Of a stretch of 64,000 nt of DNA, positions 49,963 to 58,667 are shown piece by piece. Source of the DNA: Mesorhizobium sp. M1E.F.Ca.ET.045.02.1.1. Lineage in GTDB: Bacteria > Pseudomonadota > Alphaproteobacteria > Rhizobiales > Rhizobiaceae. The stretch is from assembly GCF_003952485.1 (NCBI RefSeq), contig NZ_CP034447.1, positions 5,594,501-5,658,500 on the forward strand, given 5' to 3'. The stretch's first letter is position 1; the number at the start of each line of letters is the position of its first letter. Position numbers and translations under genes: made by a program. The notes beneath the pieces were generated by a model. That model saw only the letters and a program-made list of their open reading frames with translations, searched no databases and was not told the origin of the DNA.

Positions 49963-51138
49963 TTATTCCTTGATGGTGACGACGATGCCGGCACCGACGG
50001 TGCGGCCGCCTTCACGGATGGCGAAGCGCAGCTTCTCTTCCATCGCGATCGGCACGATCAGCTCGACGTCGACGGTGATGTTGTCGCCGGGCATCACCAT
50101 CTCGGTGCCGGCCGGCAGCGTCACGATGCCCGTCACGTCGGTCGTGCGGAAGTAGAACTGCGGACGGTAGTTGGTGAAGAACGGCGTGTGACGGCCGCCC
50201 TCGTCCTTGGTCAGGATGTAGGCCTCGGCCACGAACTTCTTGTGCGGCTTGACCGAACCCGGCTTGGCCAGAACCTGGCCGCGCTCGACGCCCTCACGGT
50301 CGACACCGCGCAGCAGCGCGCCGATGTTGTCGCCGGCCTGGCCCTGGTCGAGCAGCTTGCGGAACATCTCGACGCCCGTGCAGGTCGTCTTGGTGGTCGG
50401 ACGGATGCCGACGATCTCAAGTTCCTCGCCGACCTTGACCACGCCGCGCTCGACGCGGCCGGTCACGACCGTGCCGCGGCCCGAGATCGAGAACACATCC
50501 TCGATCGGCATCAGGAACGGCTTGTCCAGCGGACGCACCGGCGTCGGGATGTAGGCATCGACCTGAGCCATCAGCTCGCGGATCGCATCCTCGCCGATGG
50601 TCTTGTTGGAATCCTCAAGCGCAGCCAGCGCCGAGCCCTTGACGATCGGAATGTCGTCGCCGGGGAACTCGTTCTTGGTCAGCAGTTCGCGAACCTCGAG
50701 CTCGACCAGCTCCAAGAGCTCGGCGTCGTCGACCTGGTCGACCTTGTTCAGGAACACCACGATCGAGGGCACGCCGACCTGACGGGCCAAAAGGATGTGC
50801 TCGCGGGTCTGCGGCATCGGGCCGTCGGCGGCCGAAACCACCAGGATCGCGCCGTCCATCTGCGCAGCACCGGTGATCATGTTCTTCACATAGTCGGCGT
50901 GGCCGGGGCAGTCGACGTGGGCATAGTGACGGTTGGCCGTCTCATACTCGACATGCGCCGTCGAGATCGTGATGCCGCGCGCCTTCTCTTCAGGCGCCGC
51001 GTCGATCTGGTCATAGCGCTTGTATTCGCCAAAATACTTCGTGATCGCCGCCGTCAGCGACGTCTTGCCATGATCGACGTGACCGATCGTGCCAATGTTC
51101 ACATGCGGCTTGGTGCGCTCGAATTTACCTTTTGCCAT
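49963..51138 (-). CDS. tufB: Elongation factor Tu (copy B)
   Basis: 391 residues, identical in protein to tufA. About eleven synonymous differences, nine clustered in the middle (tufB 50497-50868) and two in the final codons; more than 500 bp toward one end and about 260 bp toward the other are identical. This is the copy in the ancestral tRNA-Tyr/Gly-tuf-tRNA-Trp cluster. It has its own terminator and unrelated flanks, so the similarity is confined to the coding region. Confidence 0.99.
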   Translation of the reverse strand: MAKGKFERTKPHVNIGTIGHVDHGKTSLTAAITKYFGEYKRYDQIDAAPEEKARGITISTAHVEYETANRHYAHVDCPGHADYVKNMITGAAQMDGAILVVSAADGPMPQTREHILLARQVGVPSIVVFLNKVDQVDDAELLELVELEVRELLTKNEFPGDDIPIVKGSALAALEDSNKTIGEDAIRELMAQVDAYIPTPVRPLDKPFLMPIEDVFSISGRGTVVTGRVERGVVKVGEELEIVGIRPTTKTTCTGVEMFRKLLDQGQAGDNIGALLRGVDREGVERGQVLAKPGSVKPHKKFVAEAYILTKDEGGRHTPFFTNYRPQFYFRTTDVTGIVTLPAGTEMVMPGDNITVDVELIVPIAMEEKLRFAIREGGRTVGAGIVVTIKE

Positions 51139-51424
51139 AGTCTCTTTCCTTGGGCGGCCTTGACCTTCAGTTCAGTCGAATGCGGGGCGATTAGCGACAA
51201 CGGCCGAAAAACACAAGTACCTTGTAGCCGAGCGTTCTCGCACTCGACCGAACCAATGATCCGATTACAGGGGACGTGACGCGGATATAGGGCCGCCGTG
51301 GATGAATTCAAATAGGCGGCCATCCACGTCTCGGACACCTCATCAACAGATTCCCGCGGATAGCAGCCCGATCGCCCGGAACTGGCCCATTGCCGCCGCG
51401 ACATGGCTCTGATTTCTTCGGCGA

Positions 51425-52312
51425 ATGCAGTTCATTCCGGCAAATATCCGCGGTCCCCTGTTCATGATCGTCTCGACGGGCTCCTACCTCGTCAACGACA
51501 CGATGATGAAGCTCGCGACCACCGGACTGCCGCCATACGAGGTGCTCTTCCTGCGCGGCGTCGCCGCGACGCTGTGGGGTGTGCCGCTGCTCTTCATGCT
51601 GGGCTATGGCAGGCAGATCCCGCTGCTTTTCGAGCGCAAGGTGCTGCGGCGGAATCTTTGCGAGCTCGCCGCGATCCTCTGCTACGTCGTGGCCTTGGCC
51701 AACATGCAGATCGCCGATTCGACGGCGCTCGGCCAGATCACGCCGCTGCTGATGCTGGTCGGCTCCTCGATCCTGTTCGGCGAAAAGATCGGCGCCGCGC
51801 GCATGGCGCTGATCGGCCTCGGCTTTATCGGCGCTCTCATGGTGGCGCAGCCGACCATGCAAGGCATTTCCGTCTATGCCCTGCTGGCGCTCGGCAACGC
51901 GGCCCTGGCAGCGGCGCGCGACCTTGCCGGACGCAAAGTGGGCGCCGAGGTGCCAGGCATGATCGTCGCCATCTCCGCCGTCGTGGTGGTGGTGATCGGC
52001 TCAGGCATAGCGCATCTCGTCTCCGAGCAATGGACGATGCCGGAGGGTCGCCACCTCTTGCTGATCGCCGGCGCCGGCCTGTTCCTGATCTTCGGCCATT
52101 TCTTCATCTTCATGGCCTATCGCGTCGGACCGACCAGCGCGGTCGCACCCTTCTATTACTGCTTCACCGTCTGGGCGGTGATTTCCGGCCTGCTCGTGTT
52201 CGGGCAGTTTCCCAATGCGCTCGCCGTCTGCGGCATCCTGCTGGTCGTCGGCAGCGGCCTCGCCATCGTCTCGCTCGATGAAAGACGGCGGCGCCTGACC
52301 GTGGTTGCCTGA
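51425..52312 (+). CDS. EamA/DMT-family transporter
   Basis: 295 residues with about ten membrane segments in two EamA halves. The first includes NLCELAAILCYVVALANMQIADSTALGQITPLLMLVGSSILFGEKI and the second FFIFMAYRVGPTSAVAPFYYCFTVWAVISGLLVFGQFP. It is only distantly like the DMT protein at 89-964. Divergent from tufB, with a 286-bp gap that must hold both promoters. Substrate unknown. Confidence 0.9.
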   Translation: MQFIPANIRGPLFMIVSTGSYLVNDTMMKLATTGLPPYEVLFLRGVAATLWGVPLLFMLGYGRQIPLLFERKVLRRNLCELAAILCYVVALANMQIADSTALGQITPLLMLVGSSILFGEKIGAARMALIGLGFIGALMVAQPTMQGISVYALLALGNAALAAARDLAGRKVGAEVPGMIVAISAVVVVVIGSGIAHLVSEQWTMPEGRHLLLIAGAGLFLIFGHFFIFMAYRVGPTSAVAPFYYCFTVWAVISGLLVFGQFPNALAVCGILLVVGSGLAIVSLDERRRRLTVVA

Positions 52313-52463
52313 GGCATCCGATCCGCACAGCCTGGCGCCCTGCCCGCTTTCCAGCGGCGTCGGGCGGGATCGCTTGTCAATATACCGTCGCCGCGATCGC
52401 GCGCCGCGACCGGCCCAAAATCCGGCGATCGTCCGCGGCCGAACGAGCTGCGGGTTCCTGTTT

Positions 52464-52721
52464 CTACAGCGTGCGCTTGCCGCTGATCTGGTGGTAGGCC
52501 CAGAGCACGACGACCGAGCCGATGACGGCGACGATCAGGCTCCAGATGTTGAGGCCGGTGACGCCCGATGCGCCGAAAGCGCTGAAGATCACACCGCCGA
52601 CGATTGCGCCGACGATGCCGAGCACGATGTCCATTATCATGCCTTGGCCGGTCTTGTTGACGATCTTGCTGCCGATGAAGCCGGCGATGACGCCGAGAAT
52701 GATCCAGCTGATGATGCCCAT
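52464..52721 (-). CDS. GlsB/YeaQ/YmgE-family membrane protein
   Basis: 85 residues, three membrane helices with the glycine-rich pattern of the transglycosylase-associated/GlsB family: MGIISWIILGVIAGFIGSKI, GMIMDIVLGIVGAIVGGVIF and a final helix, ending HQISGKRTL. Members are often stress-induced; function is not established. The ATG at 52721 follows GGAGGGAAAAG. Confidence 0.88.
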   Translation of the reverse strand: MGIISWIILGVIAGFIGSKIVNKTGQGMIMDIVLGIVGAIVGGVIFSAFGASGVTGLNIWSLIVAVIGSVVVLWAYHQISGKRTL

Positions 52722-52847
52722 CTTTTCCCTCCAATCCCCGCCATGCCAATCATTTTCATATGATTGCCAAAAGCTCAAGACAGCTTGAAATCCCCCCCGG
52801 CTGCGCCATTTTGGCGCCGGGCGGAATTGGTTGATAGGAGATCCACG

Positions 52848-53306
52848 ATGGGCCTTTTTGACAACGCCGTTCCCGGCGGCAACATCACCAAACCGCTGAT
52901 GATCGCGCTCGGCGCGCTGCTGGTCGGCAAGATGCTGAGCGGCAAGAGCGAGGAACAGCCGGCCGAACCTCAAGCTCCGGTCCCTACTCCCGCGGGTGCC
53001 GGCACCTCGGCCGACGGCGGCCTGCTCGGCGGACTGGGCGGCCTGCTCGACAAGCTGAAGGATGCCGGGCACGGCGGCGTCGCCGATTCCTGGGTCGGCA
53101 CCGGCCAGAACCAGCCGATCAACGCCAACGATCTCGGCGCCGCGATCGGGCCGCAGGTCATTCGCGAGATCGCGCAGCGCACGGGCTTGAACGAGCAGGA
53201 GCTGCTGCAGCAACTCTCATCGGCGCTGCCCGGCATCGTCGACAAGCTGACGCCCAACGGCCAGATCCCGCAACAGCATCAGGTCGCCTCGGCTTTCAGC
53301 AGCTAG
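52848..53306 (+). CDS. YidB-family (DUF937) protein
   Basis: 152 residues from the ATG at 52848 (MGLFDNAVPGG), preceded by GATAGGAGATCCACG. After a short variable linker rich in Pro, Ala and Glu comes GGLLGGLGGLLDKLKDAGHGGVADSWVGTGQNQPI and then an Ile/Leu-rich helical C-terminus (TGLNEQELLQQLSSALPGIVDKLTPNG), the YidB signature. Biochemical role unknown. Confidence 0.88.
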   Translation: MGLFDNAVPGGNITKPLMIALGALLVGKMLSGKSEEQPAEPQAPVPTPAGAGTSADGGLLGGLGGLLDKLKDAGHGGVADSWVGTGQNQPINANDLGAAIGPQVIREIAQRTGLNEQELLQQLSSALPGIVDKLTPNGQIPQQHQVASAFSS

Positions 53307-53382
53307 GACGCGGATCAAGCGAAATGCGCTGCGCGCTTCGGCGCGCGGCCTTTTCGTGGGAACGGCGATGCGGATGGAAATC

Positions 53383-53456
53383 TGGAGCGGGTAGCGGGAA
53401 TCGAACCCGCATATTCAGCTTGGAAGGCTGCTGCTCTACCACTGAGCTATACCCGC
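53383..53456 (-). tRNA. tRNA-Gly (TCC anticodon)
   Basis: 74 nt with encoded CCA. Acceptor arms GCGGGTA and TACCCGC pair fully; anticodon loop CTTCCAA reads TCC. Next to tRNA-Tyr, in the order seen upstream of tuf in many bacteria. Confidence 0.97.
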
Positions 53457-53482
53457 GCCTTACACTGAAGTACCGGATTCAC

Positions 53483-53507
53483 CCGAAAAGCGCCATGCAC
53501 TTTTCGG
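53483..53507. repeat. CCGAAAAG palindrome between tRNA-Gly and tRNA-Tyr
   Basis: Dyad CCGAAAAG and CTTTTCGG around CGCCATGCA. Shares its arms with the inner dyad of the repeat at 16891-16937. Confidence 0.6.
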
Positions 53508-53544
53508 TCCGAGACTTTTCGTTTCAGGGCTTCCGGGCCGGCAG

Positions 53545-53629
53545 TGGTGGAGAGGGTTGGATTCGAACCAACGTAGGCTAAGCCAACGGATTTACAGTCC
53601 GTCCCCTTTAACCACTCGGGCACCTCTCC
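53545..53629 (-). tRNA. tRNA-Tyr (GTA anticodon)
   Basis: 85 nt, class II with a long variable arm and encoded CCA. Acceptor arms GGAGAGG and CCTCTCC pair fully; the anticodon loop CTGTAAA reads GTA. It is 88 nt upstream of tRNA-Gly and probably cotranscribed. Confidence 0.97.
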
Positions 53630-53827
53630 AGTCTGCCGCCGGAGCCATGCAACGAGTCATTCACGCCGATCCGGAGCCCGAGTAGGGACTTTCTCCGAAA
53701 TCAGCGATGCGCCTTATGGCGGCAAGGCCGGTGGGTGTCAACCGGCGTAGTGGCGGTTTTTCGATGATGTCCCGCATTCGTCGACACGGCCATATCCTTA
53801 GTCGGGCGGGACCGCTATAGAAGCCGC

Positions 53828-54691
53828 ATGAGCGACAACAAAAGCAACAAGCCGGGCACCCCGAAGGACACCCACTACGCCAAGCTTCGGCGCGCGCATC
53901 GCGACCAGAAGGCCGGCGGCGCGCCGGCATTCCGGCCGCGCCAGCCGGTGCCGGCGGGCGAAGGCCCCGCCGACGGGCTGGTGCGGCTCTATGGCCTGCA
54001 TACAGTGCGCGCCGCCCTCGACAACCCCCGGCGCAAGATCAGAAAGATGCTGGTGACGCGCAACGCCGCCGAGCGGCTTTCGATCGGCGAGCTTGCCGTC
54101 CTGCCCTTCAAGGCCGAGCTGGTCGAGCCCAAGGACATCGACAGGATCACCGGTTCGGACGCCGTGCACCAGGGCGTGCTCATAGAGGCGGAACCCCTTA
54201 AGCCCAAGCGTCTCGACGCGCTTGGCGACACCAAGCTGGTGCTGGTGCTCGACCAGGTGACCGACCCGCACAATGTCGGCGCGATCCTGCGCTCGGCGGT
54301 CGCCTTCGGCGCCGGCGCGCTGATCACCACGGCGCGCCACAGCCCGCAGGAATCGGGCGTATTGGCGAAATCGGCTTCCGGCGCGCTGGAGCATATCGAC
54401 CAGATCGAGGTGAAGAACCTGGCCGACGCGCTCGGCCAGTTGCACGAGGCCGGCTTCCAGACGATCGGGCTCGATTCAGACGGGCCGGCCGAGCTCGAAA
54501 AGACATTCGACGGCGACAAGATCGCGCTGGTGCTTGGGGCCGAAGGCAAGGGCCTGCGCCAGAAGACGCGAGAGACGGTGACCGCGCTCGCCCGCCTCGA
54601 CATGCCCGGCGCCATCCGCTCGCTCAACGTGTCGAACGCTGCGGCGGTGAGCCTCTATGCGGCGAGGAAATTCCTAGCGAATAGCGAATAG
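53828..54691 (+). CDS. rlmB: TrmH/SpoU-family 23S rRNA 2'-O-methyltransferase (RlmB type)
   Basis: 287 residues. An N-terminal RNA-binding extension is followed by the SpoU trefoil-knot domain with motif 1 LDQVTDPHNVGAILRSA, motif 2 LVLGAEGKGLRQKTRE and motif 3 IRSLNVSNAAAVSLYAARK. RlmB methylates G2251 of 23S rRNA. The last codons (LANSE, stop TAG) are written by the AGCGAAT repeat array that begins at 54676, so the natural C-terminus has been altered by the repeat. Divergent from tRNA-Tyr. Confidence 0.93.
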   Translation: MSDNKSNKPGTPKDTHYAKLRRAHRDQKAGGAPAFRPRQPVPAGEGPADGLVRLYGLHTVRAALDNPRRKIRKMLVTRNAAERLSIGELAVLPFKAELVEPKDIDRITGSDAVHQGVLIEAEPLKPKRLDALGDTKLVLVLDQVTDPHNVGAILRSAVAFGAGALITTARHSPQESGVLAKSASGALEHIDQIEVKNLADALGQLHEAGFQTIGLDSDGPAELEKTFDGDKIALVLGAEGKGLRQKTRETVTALARLDMPGAIRSLNVSNAAAVSLYAARKFLANSE

Positions 54692-54776
54692 CGAATAGCG
54701 AATAGCGAATATTCGGGACACGATGCCTTCGGGCCTGCAACCTCTATTCGCTACTCCCTATTCGCTATTCGCTGCT
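54676..54776. repeat. Hairpin of AGCGAAT direct repeats between rlmB and glxR
   Basis: The left arm has five tandem AGCGAAT units starting inside the rlmB coding sequence. The right arm has CTATTCGCT, CTACTCCCTATTCGCT, ATTCGCT units. The arms are complementary around about 35 bp. It fills the whole space between two convergent genes and supplies the TAG stop codons of both. Same family as 12308-12373 and 60998-61099. Confidence 0.85.
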
Positions 54777-55659
54777 AGGCCACTTCGTGGCCTGCCATCC
54801 GCTCCAGCGCCCTCACCAGCGCCGAGTGGTCTTCCTTCGATCCGCCATTGGCGGCACAGGAATTGAACAGCTGCTGCGTCGTCGAGGTGTTGGGCAACGC
54901 AACGCCGAGCGCCTTGGCGCCTTCGAGCGCCAAATTGAGGTCCTTCTGGTGCAATTCGATACGGAAGCCCGGCGCGAAGGTCCGCTTGATCATGCGCTCG
55001 CCATGCACTTCCAGGATGCGCGAGGCGGCGAGCCCGCCCATCAGCGCCTGCCTGACCTTCGCCGGATCGGCGCCCGCCTTTGAGGCGAAAACAAGAGCTT
55101 CGCCGACGGCTTCGATGGTGAGCGCCACCACGATCTGGTTTGCCACCTTGGTGGTCTGGCCGACACCGTTCGGCCCGACCAGCGTGATGTTCTTGCCCAT
55201 CTTCTCGAACACGGGCTTGGCGCGCTCGAACGCCTTTTCCTCGCCGCCGACCATGATGGTGAGCGAGGCCGCCTTGGCGCCGACCTCGCCGCCCGACACC
55301 GGCGCGTCGAGATAGTCGCAGCCGAGATCGTTGATCTTCTTGGCGAATTCCTTGGTCTCGATCGGCGAGATCGAGCTCATGTCGATGACGAGCTTGCCCT
55401 TGGACAGACCTGAAGCGACGCCATTCTCGCCGAAGAGCACGTCGGCGACCTGCGGCGTATCCGGAACCATGGTGATGATGATGTCGGCGGCCTTGGCCAC
55501 CGCGTCATTGCCGCGGACCGTTTTCAGCCCCTTGGCGACGAGATCGGCCGGTGGCTTGGAGCGATGGTCGCTGGCGACGACCGGATAGCCTGCGTCGAGC
55601 AGATGCCCCGCCATCGGCGCGCCCATGATGCCCAGCCCGATGAAGCCGATGGTTTCCAT
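54775..55659 (-). CDS. glxR: 2-hydroxy-3-oxopropionate (tartronate semialdehyde) reductase
   Basis: 294 residues, beta-hydroxyacid dehydrogenase family. Rossmann motif GFIGLGIMGAPMAGHLLDAGY at the N-terminus, substrate loop DAPVSGGEVGAKAASLTIMVGG, catalytic lysine region GVGQTTKVANQIVVALTIEAVGEAL. It reduces tartronate semialdehyde to D-glycerate. Placement 196 bp after hyi and following gcl fixes the assignment. The gap to hyi contains a dispersed palindrome rather than a promoter I can recognise. Confidence 0.93.
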   Translation of the reverse strand: METIGFIGLGIMGAPMAGHLLDAGYPVVASDHRSKPPADLVAKGLKTVRGNDAVAKAADIIITMVPDTPQVADVLFGENGVASGLSKGKLVIDMSSISPIETKEFAKKINDLGCDYLDAPVSGGEVGAKAASLTIMVGGEEKAFERAKPVFEKMGKNITLVGPNGVGQTTKVANQIVVALTIEAVGEALVFASKAGADPAKVRQALMGGLAASRILEVHGERMIKRTFAPGFRIELHQKDLNLALEGAKALGVALPNTSTTQQLFNSCAANGGSKEDHSALVRALERMAGHEVA

Positions 55660-55710
55660 TGTCTTGCTCCCTAGACGTCTTTCTTCAAATGTATCGACGG
55701 GTTGGCGCCG

Positions 55711-55825
55711 CCCCTCATCCGCCTGCCGGCACCTTCTCCCCGTGTAGTGACGGGGAGAAGGGAGCGCTCCAGCGCCGGCGCCCCCCTCTCCCCGTTCTTC
55801 ACGGGGAGAGGGTAAGGGTGAGGGG
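55711..55825. repeat. CCCCTCATCC...CTTCTCCCCG intergenic repeat
   Basis: Palindromic block with outer arms CCCCTCATCC and GGGTGAGGGG, and internal CTTCTCCCCGTGTAGTGACGGGGAGAAG and CTCTCCCCGTTCTTCACGGGGAGAG dyads. This type of repeat is common between genes of rhizobia. It lies between hyi and glxR inside the operon and can fold into strong mRNA stems. Confidence 0.8.
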
Positions 55826-55855
55826 CAAGCGCCGACGCTTCACAATTCCTGGCAC

Positions 55856-56653
55856 CTAAGCCGCCGCACTCCCCTGCCCGGCGAATTCCCGGAACCAGCC
55901 GAGTCCTGCCTCCGTGCCGGCCTTCGGCTTGTATTCGGCGCCGATCCAGCCGGAATAGCCGAGACGGTCGATGTGCTCGTAGAGGAAGGGATAGTTGATC
56001 TCGCCCGTCCCCGGCTCGTGACGGCCGGGATTGTCCGCAAGCTGGATATGCGCGATGCGGCCGAGGTTCGCCTCGATGGTACGGGCGAGATCCCCCTCCA
56101 TGATCTGCATGTGGTAGATGTCGTATTGCAGGAACACGTTCTTCGAGCCGATGCGGTCGATCAGCGCCAGCGCCTGGTGCGTGTGGTTCAGGAAGAAGCC
56201 CGGAATGTCGCGGGTATTGATCGGCTCGATCAGCAGCCTGATGCCGGCCTGCTCCAGCTTCTCGGCCGCGAAGGCGAGGTTCTCGGCAAAGACGTTTTCC
56301 AGCACGGTGCGATCGGCGCCCTGCGGCGCGATGCCGGCAAGGCAGTTGATCTGCTCGCAGCCCAGCGCGTGGGCGTAAGCGATCGCCTTGGCGACACCCT
56401 GGCGGAATTCCGGCACGCGGTCGGGCAGCGCGGCGATGCCGCGCTCGCCCTTCGCCCAGTCGCCGACCGGCAGGTTGAAGAGGACTTGGCTGAGGCCGTT
56501 CTTCTTCAGGCGCGCGGCAACGACATCGGGCGCATGGTCGTAGGGGCCGATATATTCGATGCCCTTGAAGCCGGCGCGGGCTACCGCATCGAAGCGATCG
56601 AGGAATTCATGCTCGCCGAAGAGCATCGACAGATTGGCTGAAAAACGCGGCAT
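55856..56653 (-). CDS. hyi: Hydroxypyruvate isomerase
   Basis: 265 residues, xylose-isomerase-like TIM barrel. MPRFSANLSMLFGEHEFLDRF, LFNLPVGDWAKGERGIAALP and EPINTRDIPGFFLNHTHQAL closely match enterobacterial Hyi. It interconverts hydroxypyruvate and tartronate semialdehyde. 27 bp after gcl, so cotranscribed. Confidence 0.93.
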   Translation of the reverse strand: MPRFSANLSMLFGEHEFLDRFDAVARAGFKGIEYIGPYDHAPDVVAARLKKNGLSQVLFNLPVGDWAKGERGIAALPDRVPEFRQGVAKAIAYAHALGCEQINCLAGIAPQGADRTVLENVFAENLAFAAEKLEQAGIRLLIEPINTRDIPGFFLNHTHQALALIDRIGSKNVFLQYDIYHMQIMEGDLARTIEANLGRIAHIQLADNPGRHEPGTGEINYPFLYEHIDRLGYSGWIGAEYKPKAGTEAGLGWFREFAGQGSAAA

Positions 56654-56680
56654 TCTTTTTCTCCTTCTTTCCGCTATGCC

Positions 56681-58462
56681 CTAGTCCAGCATCACAATGG
56701 CCGTGGGGGCATCCTCGTGGCTCTCGGCAAGCTCCTCGAATTCGGTGATCTTGTCGATTTCCGTGCCCATGGAAATGTTGGTGACGCGCTCGAGGATGAA
56801 TTCGAGAACGACCGGAACCTGATGCTCCTTCATCAGCCGCTCAGCCTCCTTGAACGCGCCCGCGAACTCTTCCGGCTTGCGCACGCGGACAGCCTTGCAG
56901 CCCATCGCCTCGGCGACGGCGACATGGTCGACACCGTAGCCGGCCTCGGGATCGTCGGCGCGGTTGACGTTCTCGAAGGCGAGGCTCACCTCGTAATCCA
57001 TCGAGAAGCCGCGCTGCGCCTGGCGGATCAGGCCGAGATAGGCGTTGTTCACGACGACATGGATGTAAGGCAGCTTGTGCTGCGCGCCGACCGCCAGTTC
57101 CTCGATCATGAATTGGAAGTCGTAGTCGCCGGAAAGCGCCACGATATTCCGATCCGGATCGGCGGCGCGCACGCCGAGTGCGGCCGGCAGCGTCCAGCCG
57201 AGCGGGCCGGCCTGGCCGCAATTGATCCAGTTGCGCGGCTTATAGACATGCAGGAACTGCGCGCCGGCGATCTGCGAAAGGCCGATCGTGGTGACATAGG
57301 TGGTGTCGCGGGCAAAAGCCTTGTTCATCTCTTCATAGACGCGCTGCGGCTTCAGCGGCACCTGCTCGAAATGCGTCTTGCGCTTCATCGTCTTCTTGCG
57401 CTGCTGGCATTCCTTGGCCCAGCCCGACCAGTCGCGCAGCTTGCCGGCCATCCGCCATTCGGTGGCGACATCGAGCAGCATCTTCAGCGCCGCGCCCGCA
57501 TCCGAGACGATGCCGAGGTCCGGCGCGAAGACGCGGCCTATTTGAGTGGGCTCGATGTCGACATGGACGAATTTCTTGCCCTTGGTGTAGACGTCGACCG
57601 AGCCGGTGTGGCGGTTGGCCCAGCGGTTGCCGATGCCGAAGACGAAATCGGCTTCAAGCATCGTCGCGTTGCCGTAGCGATGCGAGGTCTGCAGGCCGCA
57701 CATGCCGGCCATCAGCCGGTGGTCGTCGGGGATCGAACCCCAACCCATCAGCGTCGGGATGACCGGCACGCCGGTGACTTCGGCGAACTCGATCAGCAAG
57801 TCGGAAGCATCGGCGTTGACGATGCCGCCGCCGGCGACGATCAGCGGCTTTTCCGCCTGGTTGAGCATCGCCAGCGCCTTCTCGGCCTGGGCGCGCGTCA
57901 TCGCCGGCTTGAACGGAGCGAGCGGCTCGTAGGCGTCGATGTCGAATTCGATCTCTGCGAGCTGCACGTCGACCGGCAGGTCGATCAGCACCGGGCCCGG
58001 CCGCGAGGAGCGCATCAGGTGGAACGCCTTCTGCAGCGCCATCGGCACCAGATAGGGTTCCATGACCGTGACCGCCCATTTGGCGACGGGCGCTGCGATC
58101 GCCGCGATGTCGACGGCCTGGAAATCCTCCTTGTTGAGGCGCGCGCGGGGAGCTTGGCCAGTTATGCACAAGATTGGAATGGAATCCGCCGAGGCCGAAT
58201 AGAGCCCGGTGATCATGTCGGTGCCGGCCGGCCCTGAGGTGCCGATGCAGAGCCCGATATTGCCGGCCTTGGCCCGCGTAAAACCTTCGGCCATGTGCGA
58301 GGCACCCTCGACATGGCGCGCGAGCACATGGCGGATGGTGCCGCGCGCCTTCAGCGCCGAATAAAGCGGGTTGATCGCCGCGCCCGGCACGCCGAAGGCA
58401 TTGGTGATGCCTTCCTTTTCAAGAACGAGAACCGCGGCGTCGACAGCGCGCATCCTGGCCAT
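56681..58462 (-). CDS. gcl: Glyoxylate carboligase (tartronate-semialdehyde synthase)
   Basis: 593 residues, thiamine-diphosphate enzyme joining two glyoxylate to tartronate semialdehyde and CO2. The N-terminal domain reads [16 protein letters not shown] and [21 protein letters not shown] is unusual in having Val where other family members have the cofactor-activating Glu, and the VPGAAINP context here fits that. The ThDP/Mg motif is [16 protein letters not shown] with [14 protein letters not shown]. First gene of gcl-hyi-glxR; divergent from an IclR regulator with operator-like palindromes between. Confidence 0.96.
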   Translation of the reverse strand: MARMRAVDAAVLVLEKEGITNAFGVPGAAINPLYSALKARGTIRHVLARHVEGASHMAEGFTRAKAGNIGLCIGTSGPAGTDMITGLYSASADSIPILCITGQAPRARLNKEDFQAVDIAAIAAPVAKWAVTVMEPYLVPMALQKAFHLMRSSRPGPVLIDLPVDVQLAEIEFDIDAYEPLAPFKPAMTRAQAEKALAMLNQAEKPLIVAGGGIVNADASDLLIEFAEVTGVPVIPTLMGWGSIPDDHRLMAGMCGLQTSHRYGNATMLEADFVFGIGNRWANRHTGSVDVYTKGKKFVHVDIEPTQIGRVFAPDLGIVSDAGAALKMLLDVATEWRMAGKLRDWSGWAKECQQRKKTMKRKTHFEQVPLKPQRVYEEMNKAFARDTTYVTTIGLSQIAGAQFLHVYKPRNWINCGQAGPLGWTLPAALGVRAADPDRNIVALSGDYDFQFMIEELAVGAQHKLPYIHVVVNNAYLGLIRQAQRGFSMDYEVSLAFENVNRADDPEAGYGVDHVAVAEAMGCKAVRVRKPEEFAGAFKEAERLMKEHQVPVVLEFILERVTNISMGTEIDKITEFEELAESHEDAPTAIVMLD

Positions 58463-58526
58463 TTCAAGCCTCCGAGAATTTGTTTACTGGCCTGAGAATG
58501 CCAGCGCGCTCTCTATTTTTCAATTT

Positions 58527-58624
58527 TTTCAGAATATTTTTTCATTTCTAGAAAACCTCTCTTACCATCTGATTTCGCTACCCTTTCTGTTTTCCAGAAA
58601 ATCACTTTCGGAAATTCGTGAAAT
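58527..58624. promoter_or_regulatory. Candidate IclR-family operator cluster between gcl and iclR
   Basis: The 205-bp divergent gap is strikingly AT-rich and contains repeated TTTC/GAAA dyads: TTTCTAGAAA (58545-58554), TTTTCCAGAAAA (58590-58601), TTTCGGAAA (58606-58614) and ATTCGTGAAAT (58614-58624), plus a partial TTTCAGAAT near 58527. Spacing of the main sites is multiples of about 10-22 bp. Likely binding sites for the adjacent IclR protein. Confidence 0.6.
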
Positions 58625-58667
58625 ACTTTTTCATTGCGTTCGGTCGGAAATCGGCCAGAATAGGCGT

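Noticed and set aside
51308..51862. 184-codon minus-strand frame opposite the EamA gene
   Set aside because: Charged, His/Gln/Arg-rich shadow with no ribosome site; the opposite strand encodes a clear ten-helix transporter.
54676..54776. Tandem short repeats considered as a CRISPR array
   Set aside because: Units are 7-9 bases with no unique spacers of constant length, and no cas genes are present.
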